Source: Spirochaetales bacterium (lineage in GTDB: Bacteria; Spirochaetota; Spirochaetia; DSM-2461). Taken from it: a stretch of DNA of 59,669 nt. Within the stretch, counting starts at the first letter, position 1; every line of letters begins with the position of its first letter. A program made the translations under genes and the position numbers. Location of the stretch: contig JAFGXR010000084.1 in assembly GCA_016936555.1 (NCBI GenBank), forward strand, positions 1 through 59,669. Reading direction: 5' to 3'. The notes below the pieces were generated by a model. It was not told the DNA's origin and did not search any database. It was given only the letters and a program-made list of their open reading frames with translations. Shown in pieces: positions 26,072 through 34,329 of the stretch.

Positions 26072-26338
26072 ATGGGACTGAGTAATAATGATGTTTTAAA
26101 AAAGCTGAGGTATGCCTTGAACCTGAAAGATGATCAGATGAAGAAGATCTTCGAAATGGGGGGGGGGAATACATCTCTGAGCGAAGTAGCAGCCTACCTT
26201 GACAAAGAGGATAACGGCTCTTTCAGGGAGTGTAACGATAAAAACCTCGAGTATTTTCTAGACGGGCTGATAACGTTCCGGAGAGGAGAAAAGGACACGG
26301 GCCGGAAAACCGGCCGTGTGCTCATGCCTAAAGAATAA
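26072..26338 (+). CDS. Single-repeat DUF1456 (YehS-like) protein with in-frame G10 tract
   Basis: 88 aa. The motif SNNDVLKKLRYALNLKDDQM, followed by KEDNGSFRECNDKNLEYFLDGLI, is the DUF1456 repeat. E. coli YehS has two such repeats (~156 aa); here there is only one, then a basic tail. RBS GGAGAAG is six bases before the ATG. Ten G residues (26158-26167) encode Met-Gly-Gly-Gly in the middle of the repeat. Loss or gain of one G leads to a stop within 3 to 17 codons, so the gene can be switched on and off by slippage. It is probably co-transcribed with mutL. No function is established for the family. Confidence 0.75.
   Translation: MGLSNNDVLKKLRYALNLKDDQMKKIFEMGGGNTSLSEVAAYLDKEDNGSFRECNDKNLEYFLDGLITFRRGEKDTGRKTGRVLMPKE
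26158..26167 (+). repeat. Homopolymeric G10 tract in coding sequence
   Basis: Ten consecutive G residues inside the DUF1456 gene. Other G runs noticed in this window are seven bases (near 17,427 and 43,822). A run this long is a likely site of replication slippage. Confidence 0.95.
26289..26319 (-). terminator. Candidate terminator for the leftward TPR operon, inside the DUF1456 gene
   Basis: Read on the minus strand, ACACGGCCGG, loop TTTT and CCGGCCCGTGT (one bulged base) form a strong stem followed by CCTTTTCTCC. It starts 24 bases after the TPR gene stop. The T run is short. Confidence 0.5.
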
Positions 26339-26342
26339 TCTG

Positions 26343-28370
26343 TTACTGGCCGATGAGCGCTTTCAGCTCATCGGCATTTTCATAATCGGGATTGGCCGAA
26401 AGGAGGCTTTTCACTGTTTTAGCCGAACCGTCCCGGTCTCCCGAAGAGAACTGAACGTGAGCCAATCTGTAATAAGCATCCCAATAGGTCGGATCTATAG
26501 CTATTATACTTTTCAGATGGGCGATCGCATCGGTATTTTTTTTCGTTTCAATATAAGCTATAGACAGATTGAACAGGACATCGGTGTCCCCGGGTTTTAC
26601 CGCAGCGGCTTTTCTGTAATACCTGATGCAATTGTCGTAATCTTCAAGGTGGAGATATATCGATCCCAGATTGTTCCAGACGACAAAAGATTCCGAATCG
26701 ATCTTTTCCGCTTCCTTCATATACTGCAGAGCTTCATTGAAGCTTCCCGATTCATCGAGAATCAAAGCCAGATTGATATAGGGTTTGATATAAGTTCTAT
26801 CGAGACTGATCGATTGTTTATACATCTGGACGGCTGAATCCTTCATGGCAAGGGCTTCATTGATTTCACCCATGGTAAAATAATACCGGGGGTTGGATGA
26901 ATCGAGTTTTATCGCTTTGGAGGCATTGACAATGGCTGTCGAATAATCCGCTTTCATCATCTGCACAAGGGCCAGGTTGTGAAAGTTTTCTCCATTGTCA
27001 GGTTCCAGTTCCGCAGCCTTTTCATAATTTATTTCAGCTCCGTCGTAATCCTTTGCCGAGAACTGAGCGAGAGCCAAACTTTTTCTGTACCGTCCGTCAT
27101 CGGGTTCCAGCTCAACTGCCATCTTCAGTGTTTTCAAGGCATCTGAACTTTTCCCCGCCTCCAGATAGAGTTTGCCGGCTTCCCAGAATGAGGGCGCATG
27201 TGTCGGCCTGAGCCTGGAACTCTCAATAAAAGCATTCAGGGCATTTGTGTTCATGGAAAGTTTTTTCCCTGTCAGACCCAGGGCAAAATAGTTACCCTCC
27301 ACTTCAGGATCGAGTATTTCACAGTTTTTAAAAGAAGCCAGAGCATTGCGGTAAAGACCGGCTTTATACTGGTTTTTCCCCAGCTCATAATAGAGAGTAC
27401 CATTCTGTCCATTCAGATCCGCGGCTTTCTGCATCTCTTCGATGGCTCTGTTCAGATCCCCCCGGGCCGCATAAATCTGGCCCAGATTAAAACGGGACTG
27501 CCAGTCGGCCGGATTATCAGCTATCGCTTTCTCGTATTCCCGCTGAGCCCTGTCCCGGTTAGTAGCGCTCTCGGGATTCTCATTGTAATAGGAATCTCCA
27601 ATAATGGCGTAAGCCTCCCCGTTACCCGGATCCATTTCCAGGACCTGTTCAGCCAGATCCCGGGCTCCCGACCAGTTATTTCTTTCCAGGGCTCTTCTGG
27701 CATCACTGAGGAGACTATTGATTCTCTTTTCCCGTTCTTCCCTGGCCTGACGCTCGGCTTCCGATTCAGCTTCCTTTCTCTTCCGCTCGATTTCGACCTG
27801 CAAAGCTCTTGCCGTGCCCGAATCGGGCTTCAGATTCAAAGCCTGTTTGACAAGAGATTCAGCCGTATCGAAATCCTTATCATCCATGGCGTTTCTGGCT
27901 GTGTTAAGGAGGGCATCGACTTCTTTCTGCAGTTTTTCCTCTTTAGCCCGCTCTTCCTCCCGTGCCAGAAGTGCATTCATGGCTTCGGTACTGCCATTGC
28001 TGTTCCCATTCTGGTTCTGAAGGGAATCACCAAGAGTATCAAGACTTTCCTTCAACCCCTCCTGCTGAGCTGCCAGAGCTTCCTGCTCTTTCCGGCTTTT
28101 CTCCTCTTCAAATAACTTTTTCGCTTCTATGATCTCATTGAGAAGAGACCGCGCATCCTGATCGGCGCTGTCTTCGATAAGCAGACCGTTGAGCAGATCC
28201 ATCGCCTGCTGAAATTCGCCATGATCATAGTAATCTTTTGCCAGTGAAATGGTATTGGCTCTCCTGTCCGGTTTTTCACTTCCCCCTCCTCTGAATATGA
28301 AGAATCCTCCTATGCCCAGAACTATGGAAAGTATAGCTGCCCCTATTATTATAATTGTCTTTTTATTCAT
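26343..28370 (-). CDS. Membrane-anchored TPR protein
   Basis: 675 aa. One N-terminal membrane helix (~4-27, IIIIGAAILSIVLGIGGFFIF) anchors it; the short N-terminus is basic, so the bulk should lie outside the membrane on the periplasmic side, or in the cytosol if the helix is reversed. A charged, Gln/Asn-rich coiled-coil linker spans ~85-215 (EEERAKEEKLQKEV, KRKEAESEAERQAREEREKR). About a dozen TPR units follow from ~215 to 660 (PGNGEAYAIIGDSYYNENP; PDNGENFHNLALVQMMKADY). TPR solenoids bind partner proteins. The ATG has AGGAATAAAGA upstream. It follows a second TPR gene by 15 bases in the same operon. No enzymatic domain is visible. Confidence 0.88.
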   Translation of the reverse strand: MNKKTIIIIGAAILSIVLGIGGFFIFRGGGSEKPDRRANTISLAKDYYDHGEFQQAMDLLNGLLIEDSADQDARSLLNEIIEAKKLFEEEKSRKEQEALAAQQEGLKESLDTLGDSLQNQNGNSNGSTEAMNALLAREEERAKEEKLQKEVDALLNTARNAMDDKDFDTAESLVKQALNLKPDSGTARALQVEIERKRKEAESEAERQAREEREKRINSLLSDARRALERNNWSGARDLAEQVLEMDPGNGEAYAIIGDSYYNENPESATNRDRAQREYEKAIADNPADWQSRFNLGQIYAARGDLNRAIEEMQKAADLNGQNGTLYYELGKNQYKAGLYRNALASFKNCEILDPEVEGNYFALGLTGKKLSMNTNALNAFIESSRLRPTHAPSFWEAGKLYLEAGKSSDALKTLKMAVELEPDDGRYRKSLALAQFSAKDYDGAEINYEKAAELEPDNGENFHNLALVQMMKADYSTAIVNASKAIKLDSSNPRYYFTMGEINEALAMKDSAVQMYKQSISLDRTYIKPYINLALILDESGSFNEALQYMKEAEKIDSESFVVWNNLGSIYLHLEDYDNCIRYYRKAAAVKPGDTDVLFNLSIAYIETKKNTDAIAHLKSIIAIDPTYWDAYYRLAHVQFSSGDRDGSAKTVKSLLSANPDYENADELKALIGQ
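26349..26380 (+). terminator. Candidate terminator for mutL/DUF1456, inside the convergent TPR gene
   Basis: A perfect 10-bp stem GCCGATGAGC/GCTCATCGGC with the seven-base loop GCTTTCA is followed by ATTTT. It begins 11 bases after the DUF1456 stop and lies within the last codons of the TPR gene on the other strand. Confidence 0.6.
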
Positions 28371-28386
28371 TCTTTATTCCTGTTTA

Positions 28387-29247
28387 TTAATCATCTATAT
28401 CTGAATCTTCATCAGTCTGATTGATCGTCTCACTCTCAGCCGATATATTTTGTGTTTCTTCACCGATTGTACTGAGAGAACTGAGGATTTCATCCATAAG
28501 TGCCTGCTGCCTTGCTGCTTCTTCGGCTTTTCTCAGTTCTTCCGCCAATCTCAGCCTTTCGGCTTCCGCAGCAGCTTCGGCCAGACGCTTTTCTTCTTCC
28601 AGTCTAAGCCTTTCGGCTTCCGCAGCAGCATCGGCCTGACGCTTTTCTTCTTCCAGTCTCAGCCTTTCCGCCTCCGCAGCCAGTCGCTCGGCCTCCGCTG
28701 CCTCCTGGGCCATCCTGTTTTCGATTAAAGCAATCAACTGAAGGATTTTATCCTTCTGTCCCGAAGCCGGATCGGATTCAAGATATTCCCGGTATAAATC
28801 CACTGCGCCGGCAAAATCCTCCCGTTTCATAGAAATATTCGCCCGGTTCAACATGGCCTGACCTTTTTCAGGGAAGCTCTCTTCAATGACGTGATTATAC
28901 ATGAACAGGGCATCATCGATTCTGCCGACAGAAAAGTAGGCGTTACCGGCATTGAGATAAAAACGGCCTTCTTGAGTACCTTTAAGCTCTGCTCCCTTTA
29001 CAAAAATGGTAACGGCCTTTTCCGCCAGACCATTCTGAATATAGCTCAGACCGAGATACATATAGACATTTTCATTGCCCGGCTCTTCCGACAGGGCTTT
29101 CTCGAAATAAACGGCGGCTTCAGCGGGTTGATCATTCAGAAAAAATTCCTTGCCCTGTTCGAAAGTTCCGCCGAACAGAGGAGCAAGGGCTGATAGAAAG
29201 ATGAGAATTCCCAATTTATTTTTCATACTAATTACAATATTACCCAT
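28387..29247 (-). CDS. Exported TPR protein with repetitive coiled-coil tail
   Basis: Start at 29247 is chosen because AAGGA lies four bases upstream; an ATG at 29226 would also give a signal peptide but has no ribosome site. The signal core is KLGILIFLSALAPLFGG, so the protein is probably periplasmic. Residues ~30-165 contain TPR units (PGNENVYMYLGLSYIQNGLA). Residues ~185-250 are a helical region of near-identical 18-residue repeats (AEAERLRLEEEKR), encoded by 54-bp DNA repeats. An acidic C-terminus follows. It is the first gene of the leftward TPR operon, 15 bases before the membrane TPR gene. The helical tail could act as a spacer; no function is known. Confidence 0.8.
   Translation of the reverse strand: MGNIVISMKNKLGILIFLSALAPLFGGTFEQGKEFFLNDQPAEAAVYFEKALSEEPGNENVYMYLGLSYIQNGLAEKAVTIFVKGAELKGTQEGRFYLNAGNAYFSVGRIDDALFMYNHVIEESFPEKGQAMLNRANISMKREDFAGAVDLYREYLESDPASGQKDKILQLIALIENRMAQEAAEAERLAAEAERLRLEEEKRQADAAAEAERLRLEEEKRLAEAAAEAERLRLAEELRKAEEAARQQALMDEILSSLSTIGEETQNISAESETINQTDEDSDIDD
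28551..28712 (-). repeat. Tandem 54-bp repeat in a TPR gene
   Basis: Three in-phase copies begin at 28551, 28605 and 28659 (the third diverges at its end). Each encodes 18 residues of the Ala/Glu/Arg helix. The first two are nearly identical, so copy number may vary by recombination. Confidence 0.85.
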
Positions 29248-29374
29248 TTCGTCCTTTTTCACATCTGGATTAACAGAGAATTGCTTCACTCAAAAAAAAT
29301 AAATCGGAAATAACTACCAAAAATGATCTATATTTAATATTATAACTAATAGAACATGATCTGATGGTAGATAA

Positions 29375-30745
29375 ATGAGTATCACAATTATTCTTATTAT
29401 TATTTTCGGCGCTATACTGGCGGTTTTTATAACTTTTATGATAAAGGCTTTTATAGCCCCGAAAAAACTGACAGCTCTTGAGAACATGCTCAAACAGGGG
29501 AAATATCCCCAGGTTTCGCGAACAGCCAAGCAACTGCTGGCAAAAGACAACCGCAATGTAGAACTTCATTATATACTGGCTCTATCCTATATATCCCAGA
29601 ACAAAGCGGAACTGGCGCTGATGGAGCTCAAAAAGATTAATGATCTCGGAAATTTCGGAGGGATCTGTTCCGAAGTCAATTTCCGGAAGACCATTGCCGA
29701 GCTGTTCGAAAAATTCGGCAATTCCGAAGAAGCTTTAACGGAATACCTTCTTCTCACGAAACTTGAACCCTATGAAGGGGATCACTTTTTTAAAGCCGGA
29801 TTTCATTTCGAAATGAGGAATAAGGGCGGACAGGCTCATAAATATTACAAAAAAGCCCTGGAGCTGAATCCTCATGATTCGAACGCCCATTTCAGACTCG
29901 GTTATATTCTCTACCGGTCCAAGAGATTAAATGACGCGAAAGTGTCTCTGGAAACAGCCATCAAATTCGATTCCACCAATTACCAGGCGTCCTACTATCT
30001 CGGGAAAATTTTCCAGGAAATGAAGGATTTCCAGGGAGCTCTCAAAAATTTTGAACGGGCCCAGAAAGATCCTGAGTTCCGCACGAAATCCATTGTATCG
30101 AGCGGTCACTGCTATCTGGCCATGAAAAACTATAATCAGGCCGCCAGTGAATTCGAACGGGCCATAAGCATGGCTAAAGACGAAACATCTACCGATATAC
30201 TCTATGCCCGTTATTTCCTGTCGATGTGTTATGAAAAAAAGAGAGATGTCGACGGAGCCATCGACCAGTGGGAAAAGATCTACAAAACGAAACCGGATTT
30301 TAAAGACGTGGCGGAAAAGCTCACTCAGTATCAGGATCTGAGGACTGATGACTACCTGAAGGATTATCTTACAGCCAGCGCTGCGGAGTTTAATGATATC
30401 TGCCTTTCTGTAGCCAAAGTTATGAATTTTTCCGTTCAGGATGTTTCCAAGATCAACGGCGGTTTGAAAATGATTGCCGTTGAACAGGCAAAGAAACAGG
30501 ACTGGAGAAATCTGAAGAAAATGCCTCAGCTCCTCTATTTCTCGCGGATTCCTGAAAATATCGATATGGAAAAGATTAGAGGCTTTCATGAAGATATGAA
30601 GCAGCTCGGTATTACAAGAGGCCAGTTTATTTCCAGTTCCTCTTTTTCGAGATCTTCCATTGAATTTGCCGAATCACGACCGATCATTCTGGTCAATAAA
30701 GAATCTCTTCAGAAATATCTGAGAGTAGCCATGAAGAGTAATTGA
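29375..30745 (+). CDS. Membrane-anchored TPR protein with Mrr-like C-terminal domain
   Basis: 456 aa. An N-terminal membrane helix (~4-27) is followed by TPR repeats from ~35 to 320 (PHDSNAHFRLGYILYRSKRL). A segment (~325-380) links to a C-terminal domain (~380-456) whose end, LGITRGQFISSSSFSRSSIEFAESRPIILVNKESL, resembles the last part of Mrr-type restriction-endonuclease-like domains (xxGxxxTxxFSxxAxxFA, then LxdxxxL). The catalytic DxK core is not seen, so it is probably inactive or binds nucleic acid or protein. Its TGA overlaps the ATG of the metallophosphoesterase gene. There is a weak GGTAGA before the ATG. The resemblance to Mrr is by eye and needs a profile search. Confidence 0.7.
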   Translation: MSITIILIIIFGAILAVFITFMIKAFIAPKKLTALENMLKQGKYPQVSRTAKQLLAKDNRNVELHYILALSYISQNKAELALMELKKINDLGNFGGICSEVNFRKTIAELFEKFGNSEEALTEYLLLTKLEPYEGDHFFKAGFHFEMRNKGGQAHKYYKKALELNPHDSNAHFRLGYILYRSKRLNDAKVSLETAIKFDSTNYQASYYLGKIFQEMKDFQGALKNFERAQKDPEFRTKSIVSSGHCYLAMKNYNQAASEFERAISMAKDETSTDILYARYFLSMCYEKKRDVDGAIDQWEKIYKTKPDFKDVAEKLTQYQDLRTDDYLKDYLTASAAEFNDICLSVAKVMNFSVQDVSKINGGLKMIAVEQAKKQDWRNLKKMPQLLYFSRIPENIDMEKIRGFHEDMKQLGITRGQFISSSSFSRSSIEFAESRPIILVNKESLQKYLRVAMKSN

Positions 30746-31410
30746 TGAAAATTCTATGTGTTGCCGATCAAAGGTCTCCTCTCGTATACTCTACCGGTAT
30801 AAAGGAGCGGTTCAAGGATGTCGACCTTGTTCTGGGTGCGGGAGATCTGCCCATGGACTATTACGGCTATATAGTCAGCAGCCTGAATAAGAGGTTGTAC
30901 TTTGTATTCGGCAATCACAATCTCAAACACTATGACCGTCTGGCCGGGAAAAGCCAGGCTTTTTCTTTCGATCCCTCAAGTGTCAATCTTCACTCCTTCG
31001 GCTCCATACTGGCTACGGGAAGAGTAATCAAAGACAGGAAGACAGGATTGATCATTGTCGGGATGGGTGGATCGATAGATTACAATCACGGCGTTAACCA
31101 GTATACCGATGGACAGATGTATTTCAAGCTTTTCCGTCTAGTTCCAAGATTGTTATGGAACCGCATCAGATACGGTCGCTATCTGGATATTTTCCTGACA
31201 CATTCTCCTCCGCGGGGGCTCAATGACCGGGAAGATCCCTGTCACAAGGGGTTCAAATCCTTTGTCTGGTTTCTTAACAAATTCAAGCCCAGGTATATGC
31301 TTCACGGGCATATTCACCTCTACGAGAGAAACAGTCCAAGAGAGATACAATACAAAGATACAAAAATAATCAATGTTTTCGATTACTATGTATTGGAACC
31401 GGAGTTATAG
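30745..31410 (+). CDS. Calcineurin-like metallophosphoesterase
   Basis: 221 aa. Family motifs: GAGDLP (metal Asp), FGNHN (~residue 57, Asn and proton-donor His), LTHSPPRGLND and LHGHIHLYE. The first motif, usually DxH, is here VADQRSP (DxR), so one metal ligand is altered; this occurs in some members but is worth noting. ATG overlaps the stop of the TPR gene (TGATG), indicating coupling; a ParB-like gene starts two bases after its stop. The enzyme would hydrolyse a phosphoester, perhaps a cyclic nucleotide or nucleic acid; the substrate is unknown. Cytosolic, no signal. Confidence 0.85.
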   Translation: MKILCVADQRSPLVYSTGIKERFKDVDLVLGAGDLPMDYYGYIVSSLNKRLYFVFGNHNLKHYDRLAGKSQAFSFDPSSVNLHSFGSILATGRVIKDRKTGLIIVGMGGSIDYNHGVNQYTDGQMYFKLFRLVPRLLWNRIRYGRYLDIFLTHSPPRGLNDREDPCHKGFKSFVWFLNKFKPRYMLHGHIHLYERNSPREIQYKDTKIINVFDYYVLEPEL

Positions 31411-31411
31411 A

Positions 31412-32332
31412 ATGAACGAATTTATCAAATCACAGGCCAGTGACGATTTTAACAGGGCCAGAAATAAAGCCAGGTTTGATAGCATTTTCAATATAATCAA
31501 TCCTGAAAAAAAGGAGTTGCTTTCCTACTACGATGTCAAGGAGATGGCCAAGCCCCGGAGCCAGACATACAGGGGGATGCAGGTTGTCAAAATCAGGAAT
31601 ATTATTGGATCGGAAGGTCGCTATAAAGATTTCAGTAAAGCTTTTCTGCCGAAAAAAGAACATTTGAGACAGCGATGGGAGAGTATAGACAGGGCACATC
31701 TGGGCGATATTATACTTCCTCCGATCTCCCTTTTTAAAATCGGAGATGTCTATTTCGTCAGAGATGGAAATCATCGCGTTTCTGTAGCAAAAATGCAGGG
31801 GATTCAATCGATTGACGCTGAAGTTGTCGAATTGACATCGGAAATTAAAATTGAGCCCCATATGACAAAAAGCGATCTCCGGGAGGCTGTTCTCATATAC
31901 GAAAGGGAGCAGATGCTGAAAGAGTCGGGACTGGACAAAATGCTCGATATGGATCAGATCCGCTTTACATCACTGGGTCGTTATGACGAAATGCTGCGGC
32001 ATATAATGGGACACAAGTACTATATCAACCAGGGTATAAAAAAAGAAATCTGTTTAAAAGATGCGGCTAAAAGCTGGTTTGACAATGTGTATACTCCTAT
32101 TGTAGAAATTATCCGCAGCGAAAATATGCTCAGCCGTTTTCCCGGAAGAACCGAAAGCGATATTTATATCTGGACGATAAAGCACTGGGACGGCCTGAAA
32201 TGGAAGTACGGTCAGGAATACCCTATGGACGAAGCTGTTAAAGAATACAACAAAATGTACGGGAAAGGTTTTTTCCAGCAACTGAAGGAATTCCTAACCG
32301 GTCTACTGGGAATTCATTCAGAGAAGGAATAA
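31412..32332 (+). CDS. ParB-like fold protein of unknown function
   Basis: 306 aa, start MNEFIKSQASDDF, with GGAG seven bases upstream. An upstream in-frame start inside the preceding gene is rejected. Residues ~85-135 contain the ParB/Srx-type block LPPISLFKIGDVYFVRDGNH followed by RVSVAKMQGI, with the GNHR core used by ParB CTPases/nucleases. The rest is helical, with no HTH domain, so it is not a chromosome-partitioning ParB. It is the third gene of a coupled set (TPR-Mrr, metallophosphoesterase, ParB-like). Its 3' end overlaps the lipoprotein gene on the other strand by 19 bases. Function is unknown. Confidence 0.75.
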   Translation: MNEFIKSQASDDFNRARNKARFDSIFNIINPEKKELLSYYDVKEMAKPRSQTYRGMQVVKIRNIIGSEGRYKDFSKAFLPKKEHLRQRWESIDRAHLGDIILPPISLFKIGDVYFVRDGNHRVSVAKMQGIQSIDAEVVELTSEIKIEPHMTKSDLREAVLIYEREQMLKESGLDKMLDMDQIRFTSLGRYDEMLRHIMGHKYYINQGIKKEICLKDAAKSWFDNVYTPIVEIIRSENMLSRFPGRTESDIYIWTIKHWDGLKWKYGQEYPMDEAVKEYNKMYGKGFFQQLKEFLTGLLGIHSEKE

Positions 32333-32994
32333 GAACGGGTTATTTCTCCCCAGGCTCCCGACTCCGGTTCTGAGTAGACGACAAAAGAAACGGCCCTCCT
32401 GAAAATATTGCGGGCTAACTGATTCCAATCATAAGTGCCGGGACTGTAGGACCGGCTTTTTTCCACTAATTCATTTTCTTCGTTGTAAAACCATATTTGG
32501 AACAGGGGATTATCGGTTTTCACGGAAATCTTATTTTTATCAAATTCTATCTCAGGACTTTCCACTTCATCCAAAGGGGGAATCCGGTTTTTCAAATAAA
32601 ATTCCTTTTCATCCCTTTCTCCGGCCCGGTCTATAAGAAGAATTCTGTAGTCTCCATCGGGGAAATGGCCTTCTCCCGGAGCGAGAATCCCGTTACGGCC
32701 GAACCACATGATATTCTGCTCGCTGTAAACATTCCATTCTTCGGATTTGATTTCCCAGAACAGCTGATGCTCATCATTTATCAGATAGATACTTTCCAGA
32801 TCCTTTTCTCCATCCTCGTCTTCACCATGGACAAATAAGGAAAGAGACTCTGTTTTTTCATTTGCGGATGTATCTTCTTCAATGTTCAGCTGCCACCAGA
32901 TTTCAGAAACTACAGGCGGTTCTCCGGAACAGGAGACCAGCAACAACAGCATCAGAAGAAAGAGATATGCTCCTTCAGCCCTTTTCAAGAACAA
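32314..32994 (-). CDS. Putative lipoprotein
   Basis: The signal peptide core AYLFLLMLLLLVSCSG has the lipobox LVSC. No ATG lies in a useful place. TTG at 32994 is preferred because GGGAG lies nine bases before it and it gives a normal n-region (FLKRAEG); TTG at 33018 and 32988 remain possible. It overlaps the end of the SelB-like gene by about 20 bases. The ~205 aa mature part is acidic and rich in Trp, Tyr and Glu with an alternating pattern (YRILLIDRAGERDEKEFYL), suggesting an immunoglobulin-like or other beta fold. No family recognised. Envelope location inferred. Confidence 0.6.
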   Translation of the reverse strand: MFLKRAEGAYLFLLMLLLLVSCSGEPPVVSEIWWQLNIEEDTSANEKTESLSLFVHGEDEDGEKDLESIYLINDEHQLFWEIKSEEWNVYSEQNIMWFGRNGILAPGEGHFPDGDYRILLIDRAGERDEKEFYLKNRIPPLDEVESPEIEFDKNKISVKTDNPLFQIWFYNEENELVEKSRSYSPGTYDWNQLARNIFRRAVSFVVYSEPESGAWGEITRSYSFSE

Positions 32995-34243
32995 CTCTTT
33001 TATCTCCCTTCCATTCAAAGTAACCCTCTTTATCCATCTCTTCCAGCAGGGGAATAAGTAGCCGCCGGCTCAGAGGGAGAAGTTCCTTCAGCTCTCCAAG
33101 GTCAAGCTCATCTCCTGCTTTGATCCTGGAAAAAAGGGTTTTCGCTAGCATTTCGTAACGCTCCTTGTGGAGAATGATTTCCCCCTCCAGTTTTTTTACC
33201 AGACCAAGCCTGACCAGAGCTCGATACGTATCGGCGACAAGGGGATTACTCACGAGGGAGAGAGAGACGCCCTCTTCCTCCCCTTTCAGATCTTCCAGCA
33301 GTTTCGATGCCATGGGAGAAAGGGACTTTCCGCCTTCTCTTTCACCGTTGAGAATATATCCGTCCCGTTTTACGAGAGTTCCCCGGTCAATCAGCTCTTC
33401 TATGATTTGAAGGATTGCCGGCTTAACTCCGTTAATCTGAGCTGAGAGTTCTTTCTCCGGAACTCCGCCGAAAGCCGCCGAGCGCTTGAGCACAGCATTT
33501 CTTATTCGATCGTATTCCCGGGACATGATAATCCAGTTACCGGAACGGATACTGCCATCGAAATTTTCGCCGAGTAGGAAATCGGGAATATGAACCATTG
33601 AATCGGTTCTCAGGATGATAGAATAAATGGCTTTGAGAGAGGGTCTCCCTCCGTATTTCAATAATCTGTCCGCCAGCCTGGAGCTCTCTTTCTGGTTCAG
33701 TTTACCGGGATATACAAGTGTAACAGGTGTTCTCAGGTCGCGGTTAGTCTCTTCGGCAATAAAATACTTTGCTCCGGGAACAAGAGGGAAATCATAGAAA
33801 AAACGAAAAGAAGCCACCCTGCCGTGTAATGTAACCGCCGCTGACGGTTTGGCATTTTCTCCGTTGTATTCCGGATATAGCCCCCCGCTGACAAAGTAAT
33901 TTCCTTTTTCCAGCCTCTCTTTCGACGAAGGTAGAAGAAAAAAAGCCTCTTTTCCTGCAGAGACCGCATAGGAGAGAGGTACAAGAACCTGTCTTCTTTT
34001 TAAGTCACTCCGGACAATGCCTTTAAGGACGGCAATATACTCGTCTTCTCTTTTTTTTTCTATTTTGCGGACTGTGAGCTTTTTCCCGGCAGGAAGGAGA
34101 ACTGCCTGGCCTGTAAAACCTGATGAATCTTCTCCTCTGGAACGGCAAAGTATGGAAATGAATTTTCCTCCCTCCCCCTGTTCACTGTTATCAAGAATCT
34201 CCAGACATGAAATATTTATCCTGTTTATCCTCTGTTCCGCCAA
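32975..34243 (-). CDS. SelB-like protein lacking the GTPase domain
   Basis: 422 aa, TTG start at 34243 with GGAGG five bases upstream and an in-frame stop 15 codons before it. Residues ~25-215 look like the barrel domains 2-4 of SelB (FTGQAVLLPAGKKLTVRKIE; then ALRTP-like LRTPVTLVYPG). The C-terminal ~220-422 contains winged helices; the last, ELKELLPLSRRLLIPLLEEM followed by DKEGYFEWKGDKRVVLEKG, is the hallmark of the SelB SECIS-binding helix module. G1-G5 GTPase motifs are absent, and SelB is normally ~600 aa. The upstream DNA has no in-frame GTPase remnant. It may be a SelB paralogue with another RNA-binding job, or the gene was split. Translation is coupled to the downstream lipoprotein by overlap. 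Confidence 0.65.
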   Translation of the reverse strand: MAEQRINRINISCLEILDNSEQGEGGKFISILCRSRGEDSSGFTGQAVLLPAGKKLTVRKIEKKREDEYIAVLKGIVRSDLKRRQVLVPLSYAVSAGKEAFFLLPSSKERLEKGNYFVSGGLYPEYNGENAKPSAAVTLHGRVASFRFFYDFPLVPGAKYFIAEETNRDLRTPVTLVYPGKLNQKESSRLADRLLKYGGRPSLKAIYSIILRTDSMVHIPDFLLGENFDGSIRSGNWIIMSREYDRIRNAVLKRSAAFGGVPEKELSAQINGVKPAILQIIEELIDRGTLVKRDGYILNGEREGGKSLSPMASKLLEDLKGEEEGVSLSLVSNPLVADTYRALVRLGLVKKLEGEIILHKERYEMLAKTLFSRIKAGDELDLGELKELLPLSRRLLIPLLEEMDKEGYFEWKGDKRVVLEKG

Positions 34244-34329
34244 TTGGCCCTCCGCAGATTCCTGTACAGAGAGAATCTGTCATGCTAATATTATCTTATT
34301 AATTGTACAGTATCTGACTTATAAAGCCA

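Noticed and set aside
27198-28115. A 305-codon open frame on the plus strand opposite the TPR gene
   Set aside because: It is antisense to a clear TPR protein, has no ribosome site, and its translation is rich in Phe/Leu/Ser as expected from the reverse of a Glu/Lys-rich gene.
28551-28712. 54-bp repeats as a possible CRISPR array
   Set aside because: The copies are adjacent with no spacers, in frame, and encode a helical repeat.
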